A DNA stretch of 64,000 nucleotides from Tenebrio molitor. Its lineage: Eukaryota > Arthropoda > Insecta > Coleoptera > Tenebrionidae. Made by a program: the position numbers and the translations under genes. Shown piece after piece: positions 33,126 through 44,383 of the stretch. The notes below the pieces were generated by a model. That model searched no databases. It saw only the letters and a list, made by a program, of their open reading frames with translations, and was not told where the DNA came from. Positions within the stretch are counted from its first letter, which is position 1; every line of letters starts with the position of its first letter. The stretch is from contig NC_091046.1 of the NCBI RefSeq assembly GCF_963966145.1, forward strand, positions 24,738,001 through 24,802,000, in the 5' to 3' direction.

Positions 33126-33467
33126 CAGTTGCGGCCGTTGAAATCTCAGACAGGAAAGATTTAGACACTCTGTATAAATTCCGAAATTTGATTTGCGTAA
33201 ACAGGATTTTCATCAAGGAGATTATAAAGTCAGTGTCAGTATTTGACATATTAGGTCAAAATCGCATGTAACTTTTGAAATGCCGCAATTATCTGATTTG
33301 CAAAAATGTGTTAGACTGAGGGACGGTGTGAGTATAAGAGCCATTGCGAGAGAAATTAATGTGGATAATGTTTAAGCGGCATTTTGAGAAACGTCACTTT
33401 CAATACCATTTACAAAGCCAAAAGTTTGGCGTTGTCAAAGTGTCGGAGTTTTCAACGGCCGCAACTG
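33126..33467 (+). mobile_element. 342-bp internally deleted Tc1-like element
   Basis: CAGTTGCGGCCGTTGAAA is inverted as TTTCAACGGCCGCAACTG and TA-flanked (33124-33125, 33468-33469). Between them only the start of a transposase gene remains (33280-33375). Confidence 0.8.
33280..33375 (+). pseudogene. N-terminal HTH stub of a Tc1-like transposase
   Basis: ATG 33280 opens MPQLSDLQKCVRLRDGVSIR plus AIAREINV, parallel to the N-terminus of the 26.4-kb transposase (LRDGVSMRAIAYELGIS). The frame then stops, and the rest of the gene is deleted. Its TIRs differ from the 26.4-kb family, so it marks a separate lineage. Confidence 0.65.
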
Positions 33468-34286
33468 TACGTAATGTTATAATTAATAATTTAATTAATT
33501 TTTCCCATTTTATTCTGTACCGGAATGTTTAGAGCCTTCATTATTAAATGTAATAAATTTTTTGTAAATATTTGAACGTTTGATGCTGATGTCATTTTAT
33601 TGACGAAAACATAGTTACATAATGGTATATTATCAAATGAACCACTTCTAATTAGTTTTTTTTCGCTATGACAAGAGCACTCGAAGACATGTAAATGTTC
33701 TAGTCTGTGACCTGTAGACCTTGTAGACTTTGGTTACGCTTTTGATTATAAAATCTCATCTATCTGAAATAGATCTTACAGCAGTGAAAGTAACAATTCA
33801 TAACTTACATCTCACTAATATTAAAATTTACTTCCCACTATATCCCTCAATTTAGGTAAATATGCGAAGTATTTGAACATATTATTAAGATTTGCAATCC
33901 AATTATAACAGTTACATACTTAAATGTAATTTGGGACTAAGATCAATTCAGTTCTTTAATACGAGGTACCATTACTTCTGTATTCGCAGTATAATGATAT
34001 AGTGAATTCGAATAACAGAATGTTGGATCCAGTCACGGAAGAGATTAAAATTCTGAAGTTCTTTTAGTTCCGGAAAATACATTATCCTTGTTTAAATATA
34101 AATACAATTCATTACAGAGGGCCAATAAAATTTCTTTATATGAGTACCAAAACATAATTTCCGTAGGACTAAATTTAGAGTAGATCTGTATATGTATAGC
34201 ACTTGCTTTGGTTAACTGGCCACTTTTGCAGACTACTGATAATGTTGAGAAGTAAGTGATTACTTTTATTATGTTACACATACATA
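33468..34286. other. Stretch without a recognised gene
   Basis: AT-rich; nothing supported. Confidence 0.3.
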
Positions 34287-34460
34287 CAGTGAGTTTTTTT
34301 TTAAGACTAGGGTTATACATGCTAATTTTTCAACCTCCTGTTAACTTTTGTTCTCATGAAAATATTCAACCCAGTTTTGTAGTAAAGTTGTGGGATACGA
34401 TAATGTATTGAAACAATTTTAATTTAATAACCAGAAGCAAGGAATAAGCTAGCAAAAAGA

Positions 34461-35393
34461 CTTTTTTTTATCTATTGTTATTACTATCCCTCAGCCACCC
34501 GGCGGCACGGCAATTTTGCCGGGGTACATACACTATTACGGATATTACTATCAAGTAATAGTGCAGTGCTTATCAACATAATTATCGGCGTCTCACCTGC
34601 GCATTTTGACTTTGTTGTGTATTATGTTCCGTGTCAATGTTAAGGAATTTCCTCACGGTATGACATGAGTACAATAATATACCTTTTTGAATTTCAACTA
34701 CCAATGTGTTCTCTAAATCCAGAATTTTTAAATTTTTAAAAAGAGATTGCGGTACTATTCCCGTTGCTGAAATTATAAGTGGTAAAACAGATTTTTTTTC
34801 TAAACTCCAAAGATTTCTCATAGCAATGGAGAGCTCTAAATATTTATTAATTTTTTTGTTATATGTCTGTGTTATATTATGGGAATTTGGAACAGTTATA
34901 TCTAAAAGATATGCTTGCTTTTGTTGTTTATTTAAAATAATAATGTCTGGTCTGTTATGCTGAATGTGAATGTCAGTTAAAACTGTGCGATCAAAATACA
35001 ATTTGTAATTATCATTTTCCAAACAACTTTCTGGTTTATAAATGTAATGTGGTTGTGTATCCTTTAATAAATTGAATTTAACAGCTAAATTCATGTGTAT
35101 AATTTTAGAGAATATATCATGACGTTTCTTATATTCGCTTTGAGCCAAAACGGTGCAAGAAGAAATGAGGTGTTCAATGGTTTGATTTCTTAAAGTAATG
35201 TTCACACTATTTTTTCACAAATAACATTTTGTTTGTGAATTGTCTATTAGGTATCACAAAATAAAGTAAATGACTGGATAACGTTAATATTTAATCTAAA
35301 AACAGCGCAAGGCTTTGTAATTTTCACAAAAATACAAGTTAATTACGAATTTTTAGCCTACTGAAAATTTAAAATTGAAGCAAACGGAATTCA
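34461..35393 (-). mobile_element. 5'-truncated non-LTR retrotransposon (restriction-like endonuclease type)
   Basis: On the minus strand the insert ends with a short A run (plus-strand T8 at 34462-34469) next to the palindrome arm, as expected for a LINE 3' end. A leader of about 110 bases separates the ORF stop from that tail. The part above about 35215 is not recognisably LINE and may be filler. Confidence 0.6.
34582..35205 (-). pseudogene. C-terminal endonuclease domain of an R2/R4(Dong)-like LINE
   Basis: This 207-codon frame resembles the end of Pol in early-branching non-LTR elements. IEHLISSC (residues 11-17) is the remnant of the CCHC finger. YKKRHDIFSKIIHMNLAVK follows. The restriction-like nuclease core is RPD (85-87), then 14 residues, then Asp102 in AYLLDITVP, then KKINKYLEL (117 on). 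These nick the target for target-primed reverse transcription. The RT domain is absent, so the copy is 5'-truncated and dead, yet the frame is open, implying a young insertion. R4/Dong assignment is by resemblance only. Confidence 0.65.
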
Positions 35394-35572
35394 AAAGACG
35401 TCTTTTTGCTAGCTTATTCCTTGCTTCTGGCTATTAAATTGAAATTGTTTCAATACATTGTCATATCCCTCAACTTTACTACAAAATTGGGTTGAATATT
35501 TTCATGAGGCTAAAAATGAACGGGGGGTTGAAAAATAAAACCCTATGGCCAGTCTTAAAAAAACTCACTGTA

Positions 35573-36224
35573 TAAGACTTATTTACACTATTGCACATGT
35601 ACCGCTTCTACTTCATAAAAAAGGTCACAGATGTGCTGATTATTTACGAAAGAAATCGTGAAGTTGATTAAACAAAAGAACAGATATTGACATAATTTAA
35701 AAAAAAATGGGTCAGAATATCATTTAGATAAGTTTAGACACTTGAGGAAGAGGAAGTTAGTAACACCTAAATTCGAAAAAAATATTTAGATTTTATCAAC
35801 ACTGAACACTCGAATAAATGTGACCCTAATAAAGAAATTTTGAAATTTTGTGACTTTAAAAAGAAAAAGTGGTAGTATTCGGGGCAAAATGATTAATGGT
35901 GGAGACAGTTTGTATTTCCTCGTAATCAACACATAGTGACCGCATTTGCTGCAGTCTTCCAGAATTATTAACATATCTGTTATACTCGTAAAAATTGTAA
36001 TCCTGGGGCAAGTTCCTGTTTTTTCTGTGATAAAAAATAGTGCTCTACTGTGATCTATCAAAAATGTTACATCTATTGTGTTTCATACATTCGGTGTGAA
36101 TTGAAATGAATAATGATATTATTGGGTGGTGGAGGGTTTTAAAGGCTGCTAAAAGGTTCATATTCGTTGTTTTTTGACGTTTCTATGTTATATTTTTAAT
36201 TTCATCCTTAAACATTGTACATAG
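35573..36224. other. Stretch without a recognised gene
   Basis: AT-rich. The 91-codon minus frame at 35786-36061 resembles nothing known. Confidence 0.3.
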
Positions 36225-36745
36225 ATGCTCTACAATTCAGAAACTGCCCCGCATTTATACAAGTCTGGAGATAAATCTCACATTAAAATCTATAGACCTG
36301 TTGCCCTTTTATCTAGCTGTACCACACTATTGGGTCAGTGTAATCAACTGTTGTTTATTCATACGTTATTGACTATGTTATTCAGGAATAACATGGGTTT
36401 CATGATAATAGATCTATAGCTACAAATCTGTGCGAATTTACAGTTCCCAGGTTTTAGATCAAAGATTGCAATTTGATGAAGTAGTGTGTACGGGCTTGTT
36501 AATTAAATCTTTAGTAACCGATAGAAGTAATGTATAGTGCAATGGATTTACGTTCCCAATTTTTCTGGTTAATATTGGTGCGACCCAAGGGTGAAACCTT
36601 GGTCCATTACTCTTTAACTATTATATTCTTTAATCATGTGCTTCATTATAGGCACTGTAAAACTTACACCTATGCGTATGATTTAAAATTAAATGGTGCC
36701 ATTAGATCTAATACAGAATGGAGTCTATTCTGTAATTTACGTTAA
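36225..36745 (+). pseudogene. Reverse transcriptase fragment of a non-LTR retrotransposon
   Basis: The first piece reads YKSGDKSHIKIYRPVALLSS, matching the conserved KSGDK..NYRPI block of LINE RTs. About 290 bases later, in other frames, come VNIGATQG and LGPLLFNYYI, the GVPQGS.LGPLLF block. AYDLKLNGAI follows, the relic of the YADD active site with one Asp replaced. Multiple stops and shifts; long dead. Confidence 0.55.
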
Positions 36746-36796
36746 TTTTAACAGACTCTTAAGATTCGTAACCATGACAATGACCAATCAGAGAAA

Positions 36797-36913
36797 AATA
36801 CCAAGCGATCATTTAAAAAATAAATCGAGTTTGCTTTGGAGCCTATGCTATAGCATGGGTTGTCATAGGTAACACGCCGACTCGATTTATTTTTTAATTG
36901 ATCGCACAGTATT
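36797..36913. repeat. Short foldback
   Basis: AAGCGATCATTTAAAAAATAAATCGAGT is inverted as ACTCGATTTATTTTTTAATTGATCGC, with the inner pair CCTATGCTATAGCAT. No ORF. Confidence 0.65.
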
Positions 36914-36954
36914 TACTATGTAATATTTTAACAGGTTGTTAAATTTAAAAAAAT

Positions 36955-37130
36955 GAAATCAAATTAATTTGTAATTGAGTCATCCATGGATTTGAATCCG
37001 TATGTCTTTTGCGATTGATATATCAAGATCTAACCTATGTCTCAAGCTGTGTTTATTGGAGCGTGGAATTCAAGTAACGACATACGATTTCGGATTCATG
37101 GATAACTTGATTACAAGTTAATTTGATCGC
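36955..37130. mobile_element. 176-bp MITE (copy 2 of 2)
   Basis: High similarity to 32679-32865: AAATCAAATTAATTTGTAAT at the left, TCATCCATGGATTTGAATCC, and GGATTCATGGATAAC at the right. Indels separate the two copies. Confidence 0.75.
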
Positions 37131-37151
37131 TATTTACATATCTATTTATAC

Positions 37152-37227
37152 AGGGTTATTATAAATGTTTGTTTCTAATGTCGTAGGTGTGACTGTGCGC
37201 TTTATTTAGGTGCGCGGCTACGCCAAC
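37152..37227. repeat. Truncated relative of the 102-bp MITE at 28.3 kb
   Basis: CAGGGTTATTATAAATGTTT followed by TTCTAATGTCG, GTGCGC and ACGCCAACT matches the reverse complement of 28327-28428. The right terminus is missing. Confidence 0.55.
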
Positions 37228-38396
37228 TATGATGTGTGAAAAATAACCTTCAATTAAATAATAACAAATTTAAAACCGTGTTTTTCGTAAGGAAAGTTAA
37301 TAAAAGCGATTTTTCGCATTCTTAGTATTGATAACATCCAACTCGAACGTTGTGATAGATTTTTGGATGTTTAGATGTGTTGATGAACAATGCCTAATCG
37401 CTTATACTACCTACATAATGTGAATAATATTGCATATTAAGAATATTGCAAATATCACCATTAAAACTTTAGCTGTTATTATTAGTGAATACCTCTCATC
37501 TCTCGGATTAATTTTTGTATTAGGTTGTTATTTGATAACTTAACTAGCTTCTCCCTGCCGTTTCGCTTACACGAATCTTAAAAATAAAGTTTTGTGATAA
37601 TTAATGAGCTCTTAATTAATGAATATTAACTTGGCCTCAAAAACCAATTCCCAGTTGCATGTCGTTTAAGCATTCCTCTTTCTTCAAGAAGCCAAAGTTG
37701 TACTTTTAACATTTGAGGAAGATTTTGAGAGATTAGATTTTAGTTTGGCTATTACCGTAATTTCACCTCAAACGGATCGATCGGGGCTGAGCTCCATCCA
37801 CTATAGACTGCCAAAACATCCGTTTATATTGCTTCTACAAATTTCACAAATGACTTGTAAACTTAATGTTCTACAAGGATTTCTAGTACATACTGAACAC
37901 ATTTAAACTGTATGTACTCCATGTATTATCTGTACATGTATCTGTTTCCACATTACCAAGTACTTAAGTTCAGTCAAGTTCAGAAAAAAAAATAGAGATG
38001 CAAAGACCAAACAAAAAGGTTGTCAGCTCCTGTTGTTCCTAGGCTTCAAAAGTTATATCACCCCCATCCATTTTTAACCTAAATCCAGACAAACAGATTA
38101 GTTGGTAATTACCTATGTATGCATAAACTTTACAAATGACTACATTAAATTATTTGGTACTTTTCCTCAACGTCACTGTGAACAAAAACGATACACACTG
38201 ATTCATGAAGTGTGGTAAGTAAATATTTGAATCTGTGATAGCTCCTTATTTATAAGCCCCTGTAAAAATAAGAAAAAACTGTGTATGATACGATATTAGA
38301 GAAATTTTATTTTGAAATTGTCGTAAAAGTTATTTAACAACTGTGTAAGTAAATCAAAATAAACTAACGAAGCAGCTGTTTTCAGCAGTGCAAAAC
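37228..38396. other. Stretch without a recognised gene
   Basis: AT-rich; nothing supported. Confidence 0.3.
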
Positions 38397-38790
38397 AATA
38401 GTTATTTACGTTATAAGTCCGGTAGGTTACTTGTAACAGTACGAGTTAGACATTATGGAAGAGGCGACGTTAGGAGTCTAAACCTGCTACAAGTACTACC
38501 GGAAGTGTATCGTAATGTATTTTATTTCACACTGGAAGTCTGTTCTCTATCACATTATATTGTGAAAAGCGCACCACCTTTTTTCCCGTGGGAACGGCCA
38601 TTGCTATTGGTTTTTACATTGAATAGTTTTTGACTTTTTCACTTTTCAATGTCAGATTTGATTTATAAAAATAAAACAGTCCGGTAGGTGTTGCTTAGCG
38701 ACACTTTCCAGTTCTGATACTGTTCTAATTCGTCTACCGGACTCAAATTGATAATGTAATCGAACATCTACCGGACAGTATGAAATAAAA
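38397..38790. mobile_element. 394-bp CCGGTAG-rich element (copy 1)
   Basis: Starts AATAGTTATTTACGTTATAA / GTCCGGTAGG and ends TCTACCGGACAGTATGAAAT. The hexamer ACCGGA or its inverse recurs at about 38418, 38498, 38680, 38736 and 38770. An inverted copy is at 43969-44383 and a longer relative at 47524-48236. A non-autonomous element of unassigned class. Confidence 0.7.
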
Positions 38791-40550
38791 GCATCTTTTA
38801 TTGTGTTTAGCTGATCATTTTTTTAGCCTTGCATTTGATTTAAGTAATCGTATCAGTCTGCTGTTACTCGTGAAAGGGTGTATGTCAAACAATGGCTACT
38901 TTTTTGTAATCGAGAAAACTGATATGGTTTTACTCGTATGTTATGGAGAAGCATTGGGAAATGCGTCAAGGGAACAAGTGTTGTACCAGAAATTTTTTTC
39001 TGGATAACGTATACCAGACACAATGTTAAGAACGATACAAAACCTACGTGTTTTAGTGATGCTAGTGATATCGGCTCCTAGCCAATTGACCGTAGGTTAG
39101 AAACGGAAACAAACATTTTGAATACCGTAGAAGCAACTCCTAATGTTAGCACAAGATGCCTTGCTTTGCAGACAGAACTTTTCCAGTTTATGGTTTGGAG
39201 AATTTTGCATGACCAAGGTTTGCAATTGCATCCGTATCATGTGCAAATCATGTGTGCGTCCAAGCGTTAAAACCAGAAACTTTTCCTCGTCGAGTGTAAT
39301 TTTACTGTCAAATGTTATCAACGGTGACTCATTCATATTGATATCGTTCTTAAACCGAAACCATTTTTGATCTTATTAAAACTGTTGGAACCCGTGCGTA
39401 GGTATCTCTTTTCCGTTACTTTATGCCAGTTAATTCATGACAACTAAGTAATTAATAACGGCATTTACGGTTGGATGATTCAAATTAATCCATAAGTTTT
39501 TTACCATTTTGTTTTCCATAGCCGTTCTCGACCAGACATTTTTTGAAACATGCGATACATTTATGTATACTAGAGGTCGCCCAGCGGTCGGAATTCGACC
39601 GTTTTCATTAAATTTTTGACTTTGAACGTTCCGGGTTATTTGAAAAATACGAACGATAGGAAAAATGAGATATAGTTTGGCTATGCCATATTTAAAAAAC
39701 AAAAACGCGTTTTTTGACATTTCCTTAGGTTTTTTATTGCTATACTGGCCAGGTTTCGCCAAGGCTACACAGTTGATTTGCCTATCTTTTTCAAATTATA
39801 TAAAATTGAAATAAAAATTTAATACAAAAAATGGAAAATAAAACACGTGTTTTGTATTTTTTATATGTACCTATATTTTTTATTGAAACAAAAAAACCGG
39901 GATGTTAAAAAAATAAAATGTCCATTGAACTTAAAATAAAATTTCATCGTTTGCTAAATGCCCTTGGCAGTTATATTCGGAAGTATAAAATCTCAAACCA
40001 TACTTGCCGCGACGTACACTTGCTTTCAAAACTTTCGCGTAATTTGGGTAATTTATTACATTGTAACACAATGAATTTTGATAGCTTCTCGCTTGGTGCT
40101 CGTCATTTGTTTCAAAATGTAGTGTTATTAAAAAAAAAAATTCTTATATGAGGTTACACATGTCATGTCATACATTGTTGTTTTCAGAATAAAAATCTCT
40201 ATCAGAATTACTAAAAAAAAGTATGTGTCCGCATTTGCAAAAAATATTTTGATAGTTTAACCTTGAAGCACTTTGGGTTTTACGTGAATTTAGTACGCCA
40301 TTTTATAACTTATTCACAACCATTTAATTTGGTGTACCTATAGATAATTAAAATCCTCCGATAAATAAGGGAGCTATGGATTTGTCTCTTTTTTCGGGGA
40401 CGCCCTGTATATTATACATAAATTTTATCTTTCTGCACTCCTTCTCCACATAGACTTTAACTATGCCAAATCTTACACTCCTCCGTCCACGCAATTTGCT
40501 TAAAAAGGGGTACAAAGATTTTCCTTGACGTATTAATATATAGATATGTA
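38791..40550. other. Stretch without a recognised gene
   Basis: Frames at 39430-39762 (minus, 110 codons) and 39918-40151 (plus, 77 codons) match nothing known. GGGACGCCCTGTA at about 40398-40410 is a lone transposon-like terminus. Confidence 0.3.
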
Positions 40551-40759
40551 CGGTCGGTGGACAAATAAAACTGGGACACTTAAAATTTAATCTATGTAAA
40601 TCAGACCATTGAATTGTCAATATATTTGTCGATGTCTATATAATATGTCATACCAAAGTTAACCTATTTGTGATAAAGCCGTAATTAAACGATGCAAATT
40701 TGTAAATTTTGACTTATGTGATTGTCATTTTTGTCCCAGTTTTATTTGTCCATCGACTG
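40551..40759. mobile_element. 209-bp MITE related to the Tc1-like element at 26.4 kb
   Basis: Near-identical to 13732-13917 with a small insertion: CGGTCGGTGGACAAATAAAA at the left, inverted at the right, TA-flanked (40549-40550, 40760-40761). Confidence 0.8.
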
Positions 40760-40900
40760 TACCTTTCAGATTTTTATTATTAGTGACGGTTAAAGTTGTC
40801 GATGTACATGTATTTTGATAACAAAAGATAAGTGTGATTATTATCGATCGAATAATAACGGCGCATGGAACCATCTGGTATACCAGGTAATACATACATA

Positions 40901-41988
40901 CAGTGATTTTGAAGGTTGTGCAGATATTTTAACCAGTGATAGAACTCCACAAAAGGTGACAATTGAGTCAGTGATGCCTTATGCAAATGTTGATATTTTT
41001 CGAGAAAAAGGGGCTCAAATTTAAAAAAAAAAGTTTGGGGGCCACTGAATTTTATGGAAAAATGGGTCAAAAATAAATCATAGTATACTTTTTTGTTGTC
41101 ATTTAATTCAAAATTAAGTCATTGTGACAAGAACATCAATTTTAACCTCAATTTAAATCACAAATATTTTTACCAACCTGGAGAAAACCGATATGCTTTA
41201 ATTTATAGCGAACATTCAGAGCTAGCACGGCAAATCTACGGTGAAAAGTTGCCTCAAAGGATACTTCGCAATGCACGAACCTTTGTAAATGTTGCACAGC
41301 ATCTTCGCGATTGATGTTGGCCGCCAACGAGAAGATCGCATTTCAGTTGCAGAAGAAAACGTTCCTCACGAAATCCAAAAGCGTCACTTCCAGCAGTTAT
41401 TTCAATTAACGTGTGGGTTGAGATTGTTGATCACCTCGTAGATCCCTGTTTTACCTCCGCCTCATTACGTTCAAAAAGCCGCTCAGGAAATTTGTGAAAA
41501 CAGAGGCATTCTGAATCGAGTTCGGCTTTCTTGGACACGTCGTCGTACTGAAGCTTGCATTGTAAACGATGGCAGGCTTTTTCAGCAATTTCTTTGATGT
41601 TTCATTTTATACTTTTACTTACAATTAGATTAGAGTCCTTTCACTTTGTTATTTAAGCCTTTGTTGTTTTCTAAATTAGTTGCAGGCACTATCATCACTT
41701 TACAAATTTTGTCCTAAATTCACGATAAAACTAAAAGAACTGTTGCGATAAAAACCAATTGTATTAGTAACTTCGAATGACAGAGAAATTTAATATTTTA
41801 GGTTGGTCGTACGTCAAAACTGCCTGCCAAATTTGAAAATTTTCAGCGTTTCCCAAACAAAGTGATTTCTTTGATTTTCTTGTAAACCATTAACATTTGT
41901 ATAAAGTAAGTTTTATTATTTTACCTTCTTTTATCACGTACCTACTACCTCAGGTTAAAATATCTGCACAACCTTCAAAATCAGACTG
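40901..41988 (+). mobile_element. 1.09-kb mariner-like element
   Basis: CAGTGATTTTGAAGGTTGTG plus CAGATATTTTAACC is inverted as GGTTAAAATATCTGCACAACCTTCAAAATCAGACTG. TA lies at 40899-40900 and 41989-41990. It contains transposase relics at 41190-41600. Confidence 0.8.
41190..41600 (+). pseudogene. Mariner-like transposase, degenerate
   Basis: ENRYALIYSEHSELARQIYG then EKLPQRILRNARTFVNVAQH match the DUF4817-type HTH. A shifted frame then gives GRQREDRISVAEENVLHEIQ, and near 41400 SINVWVEIVDHLVDP recalls the NVWAGIVGD.LIGP block. The last piece, RRRTEACIVNDGRLFQQFL then stop, matches the usual C-terminus. The stretch with the catalytic residues is deleted. Confidence 0.6.
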
Positions 41989-42002
41989 TACATAATATGT
42001 AT

Positions 42003-42185
42003 ATCGGGTGTTTTTTAAAATTTCACTAATAGTAGGCGTTCAAGACTCGATTGTGAACGCATTATACAAGTTACGGATCACGGATCAGCTGTTTAAATCT
42101 TACGTTTTACACGAGTGATGACTGATGATGTGTTCACAATCGACTCTTCAACGCCTACTACGAGGTGAAATTTAAAAAACACCCG
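42003..42185. repeat. Hairpin repeat with TCGGGTGTTTTTTAAA ends (copy 1)
   Basis: TCGGGTGTTTTTTAAAATTTC and AGTAGGCGTT..GA(C)TCGATTGTGAACGC are inverted on the right side (GTTCACAATCGACTCTTCAACGCCTACT, AAATTTAAAAAACACCCGA). Copy 2 is at 47152. Confidence 0.7.
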
Positions 42186-42396
42186 ATGCATATACGTATA
42201 TTTTTTTACAGAACATAAAAAAATGCTATGTGCATAAGAACATAGTGTCAGTAGTTTCAATTAAATTGTGTAGTTATACCCTAAATACATTTCAAATGGA
42301 AACAAGTCTCTTGTAACATAATTATTTGTATCTAAAACCTTAGTGCTTATATAATTTACAACATATTTTAGTAGGTTTCGAAAAACTAGTGGTGAT

Positions 42397-42536
42397 AATA
42401 GTATATTATGATACAAGTTTATAAGGAAACCTTTAAAGCACGTGCAACGAGTTTAAGCACGATGCGGAGCGGAGAGTTTTTAACGTCGCAAGTGCTTTAA
42501 AGGTCCTTATAAACGTGTATCATACGCTATTTTTTA
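42397..42536. repeat. Short foldback, variable-core family (copy 6)
   Basis: Ends AATAGTATATTATGATACAA and TATCATACGCTATTTTTTA. The stem TTTATAAGGAAACCTTTAAA plus GCAC pairs with GTGCTTTAAAGGTCCTTATAAA. A distinct core. Confidence 0.75.
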
Positions 42537-42786
42537 TTATACCTGCACTACAATCTGAAAATTATAACAAAAAAAGTAAACTGAAATACCTTTTCCGAGG
42601 TAATATGTGTCATTAATCGTTGATATAGAAATGGTCAATTATTGTTGTTGTTTCGTTGATATCATAAATCGTGTATCAATGTCTATTTGTCATTGTTCAA
42701 AATGTAGGTGAATTTGTTGTTACCTAAACAACCCTTAAAGCTTTAGTGTTTTAAAGGCCCTTTTTCACATGCATTTTAGTGTCAAA

Positions 42787-42921
42787 ACAGTATATTAAAG
42801 AACGTGTTTTATAAGGTTTGCTTTGGCGCAGGTAGGTGTAGAAAACGACCCGTAGGGGAGTTTTCTATGGGACGAGTGAGCCAATACCCTTATAAAACCA
42901 GTTTTTTATGTTATTTTTTAG
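42787..42921. repeat. Short foldback, variable-core family (copy 7)
   Basis: Ends CAGTATATTAAAG and TTTATGTTATTTTTTAG. TTTTATAAGG...TTTGGC..GTAGAAAAC pairs with GTTTTCTATGG...GCCAA...CCTTATAAAA. The stem has yet another sequence. Confidence 0.65.
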
Positions 42922-43968
42922 AATTTGCACCCTTGTTTTAATTTTTAAATAAAAAAAATAAATTTTCAAATTCTAGGGAATTTCGTATTAATTGGTAATT
43001 CAAGGTAACGGATGCAACTACATCTGCAACAGATGTTAAAAAGTAGAGTTTGAACATTAATATTGGTTTTTTGGTGTAATACACTGAAATATTGATAAAA
43101 ATTTCATTAAAGTACAGTGTACTTTTATAAAGCCATAAACGACTTCTACTGACTGACGTTTATAGACGTACTAAAACGTAAATTCTAAAAAGAGGCATTA
43201 TGATTCAGGTATAATAAAAATTTACTGATTATTATTAATTTCTATAAATAAAAATTGTAACATATTATTTTAACTACAATTTTTACATAAATAAAATTTA
43301 TGCAAATATTTCTTCCTAAACAATTATTTATCAAAGCTTCTGAGGTTTGCATATCAACACCATTTTTCGGAAACGTGCAGATCTAATTATATTTACTTTA
43401 TGATAAATAAAATAAATGATAACGATACGTTAACCTACGTAAATGTAAATCAAATAAATGTTTCTTAATTAATATATTTACATATCATATTAACCGTCAG
43501 CATTTCAGAATTATAGTATTCAACGAGATAAGGTGAGTAATCTCGAAAATCACTTCTTTTGTAATTTATACGTTAAAATATTTGTATAAATTTCTTGCGT
43601 CATTTATTTTGACATTTTAACATCGTAGATGCACGATATTAGGTTGAACGCGATATTGTAGATTCGTACAGTGTGATGAACACAATTTATTTAAAGTTTT
43701 CAAGCAAAACGCTCGGCAGGTCAATTTTATTTTTTAATTAGCCACCTTATGACATAAAAATTTTACTTATGACGTAATGTATTTTTGCACAATGACGTCA
43801 TCATTGGTTTTTTTAAATGATAACCCCATTTTTTTCTTCTCTTTGTGATAGACCCTCTTACTACCTAACCGTTGACAGAAAAAATTGTTACCTTACGTAA
43901 CAATTTTTTTTTTAGAAAATGACAACTTTTATCTTAAAGAATTTCATTTAATTTTTAACGTAAAATTT
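42922..43968. other. Stretch without a recognised gene
   Basis: AT-rich; nothing supported. Confidence 0.3.
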
Positions 43969-44383
43969 TTTTATTTCATACTGTCCGGTAGATGTTCGAT
44001 TGCATCATCAATTTGAGTCCGGTAGGTGAGTTATAACAGTATCAGAGCCGGAAAGTGTCACTAAGCAACACCTACCGGACTGTTTTATTTTTATCCATCA
44101 AATCTGACATTGAAAAGTGAAAAAGTCAAAAAATATTCAATTTAAAAAAACAATAGCAACGGCCGTTGCCACAGGAAAAAGGTGATGCTATTTTCACAGA
44201 ATAATGTGATTTTTTAATTTTTGAATTAAAATTATGATGCACAAGAGACTTCCAGTATGAAATAAAATACATTACGATATACATCCGGTAGTACTTGTAA
44301 CAATGGACGAGGCGACGTTAGAAGCCGAGTCAAGAATGTCTAAACGAGTAAACCTACCGGACTTATAACGTAAATTACTATTT
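43969..44383. mobile_element. 415-bp CCGGTAG-rich element (copy 2, inverted)
   Basis: The reverse complement of this stretch aligns end to end with 38397-38790, with motif sites near 43985, 44018, 44075, 44286 and 44355. The two copies share both termini, so these are real element boundaries. Confidence 0.75.

Larger units (their letters stand above)
34287..35570. mobile_element. Palindromic DNA element split at its centre by a LINE fragment
   Basis: Arms 34287-34460 and 35400-35570 are inverted copies (CAGTGAGTTTTTTTT..., TCAACCCAGTTTTGTAGTAAA, AGCTAGCAAAAAGAC), with TA at 34285-34286 and 35571-35572. Without the insert the arms would meet as GCAAAAAGACGTCTTTTTGC, an exact palindrome. AAAAGAC occurs at both junctions and is the likely LINE target duplication. 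Confidence 0.75.

Noticed and set aside
33468..33530. Similarity between the flank of the 33.1-kb element and 22565-22600 (both GCAACTGTAC then AATATTATAATTAAT-like)
   Set aside because: Too short and AT-rich to separate from chance.
39430..39762. 110-codon minus frame
   Set aside because: No motif, no composition bias, no neighbouring exon or terminus; likely chance.
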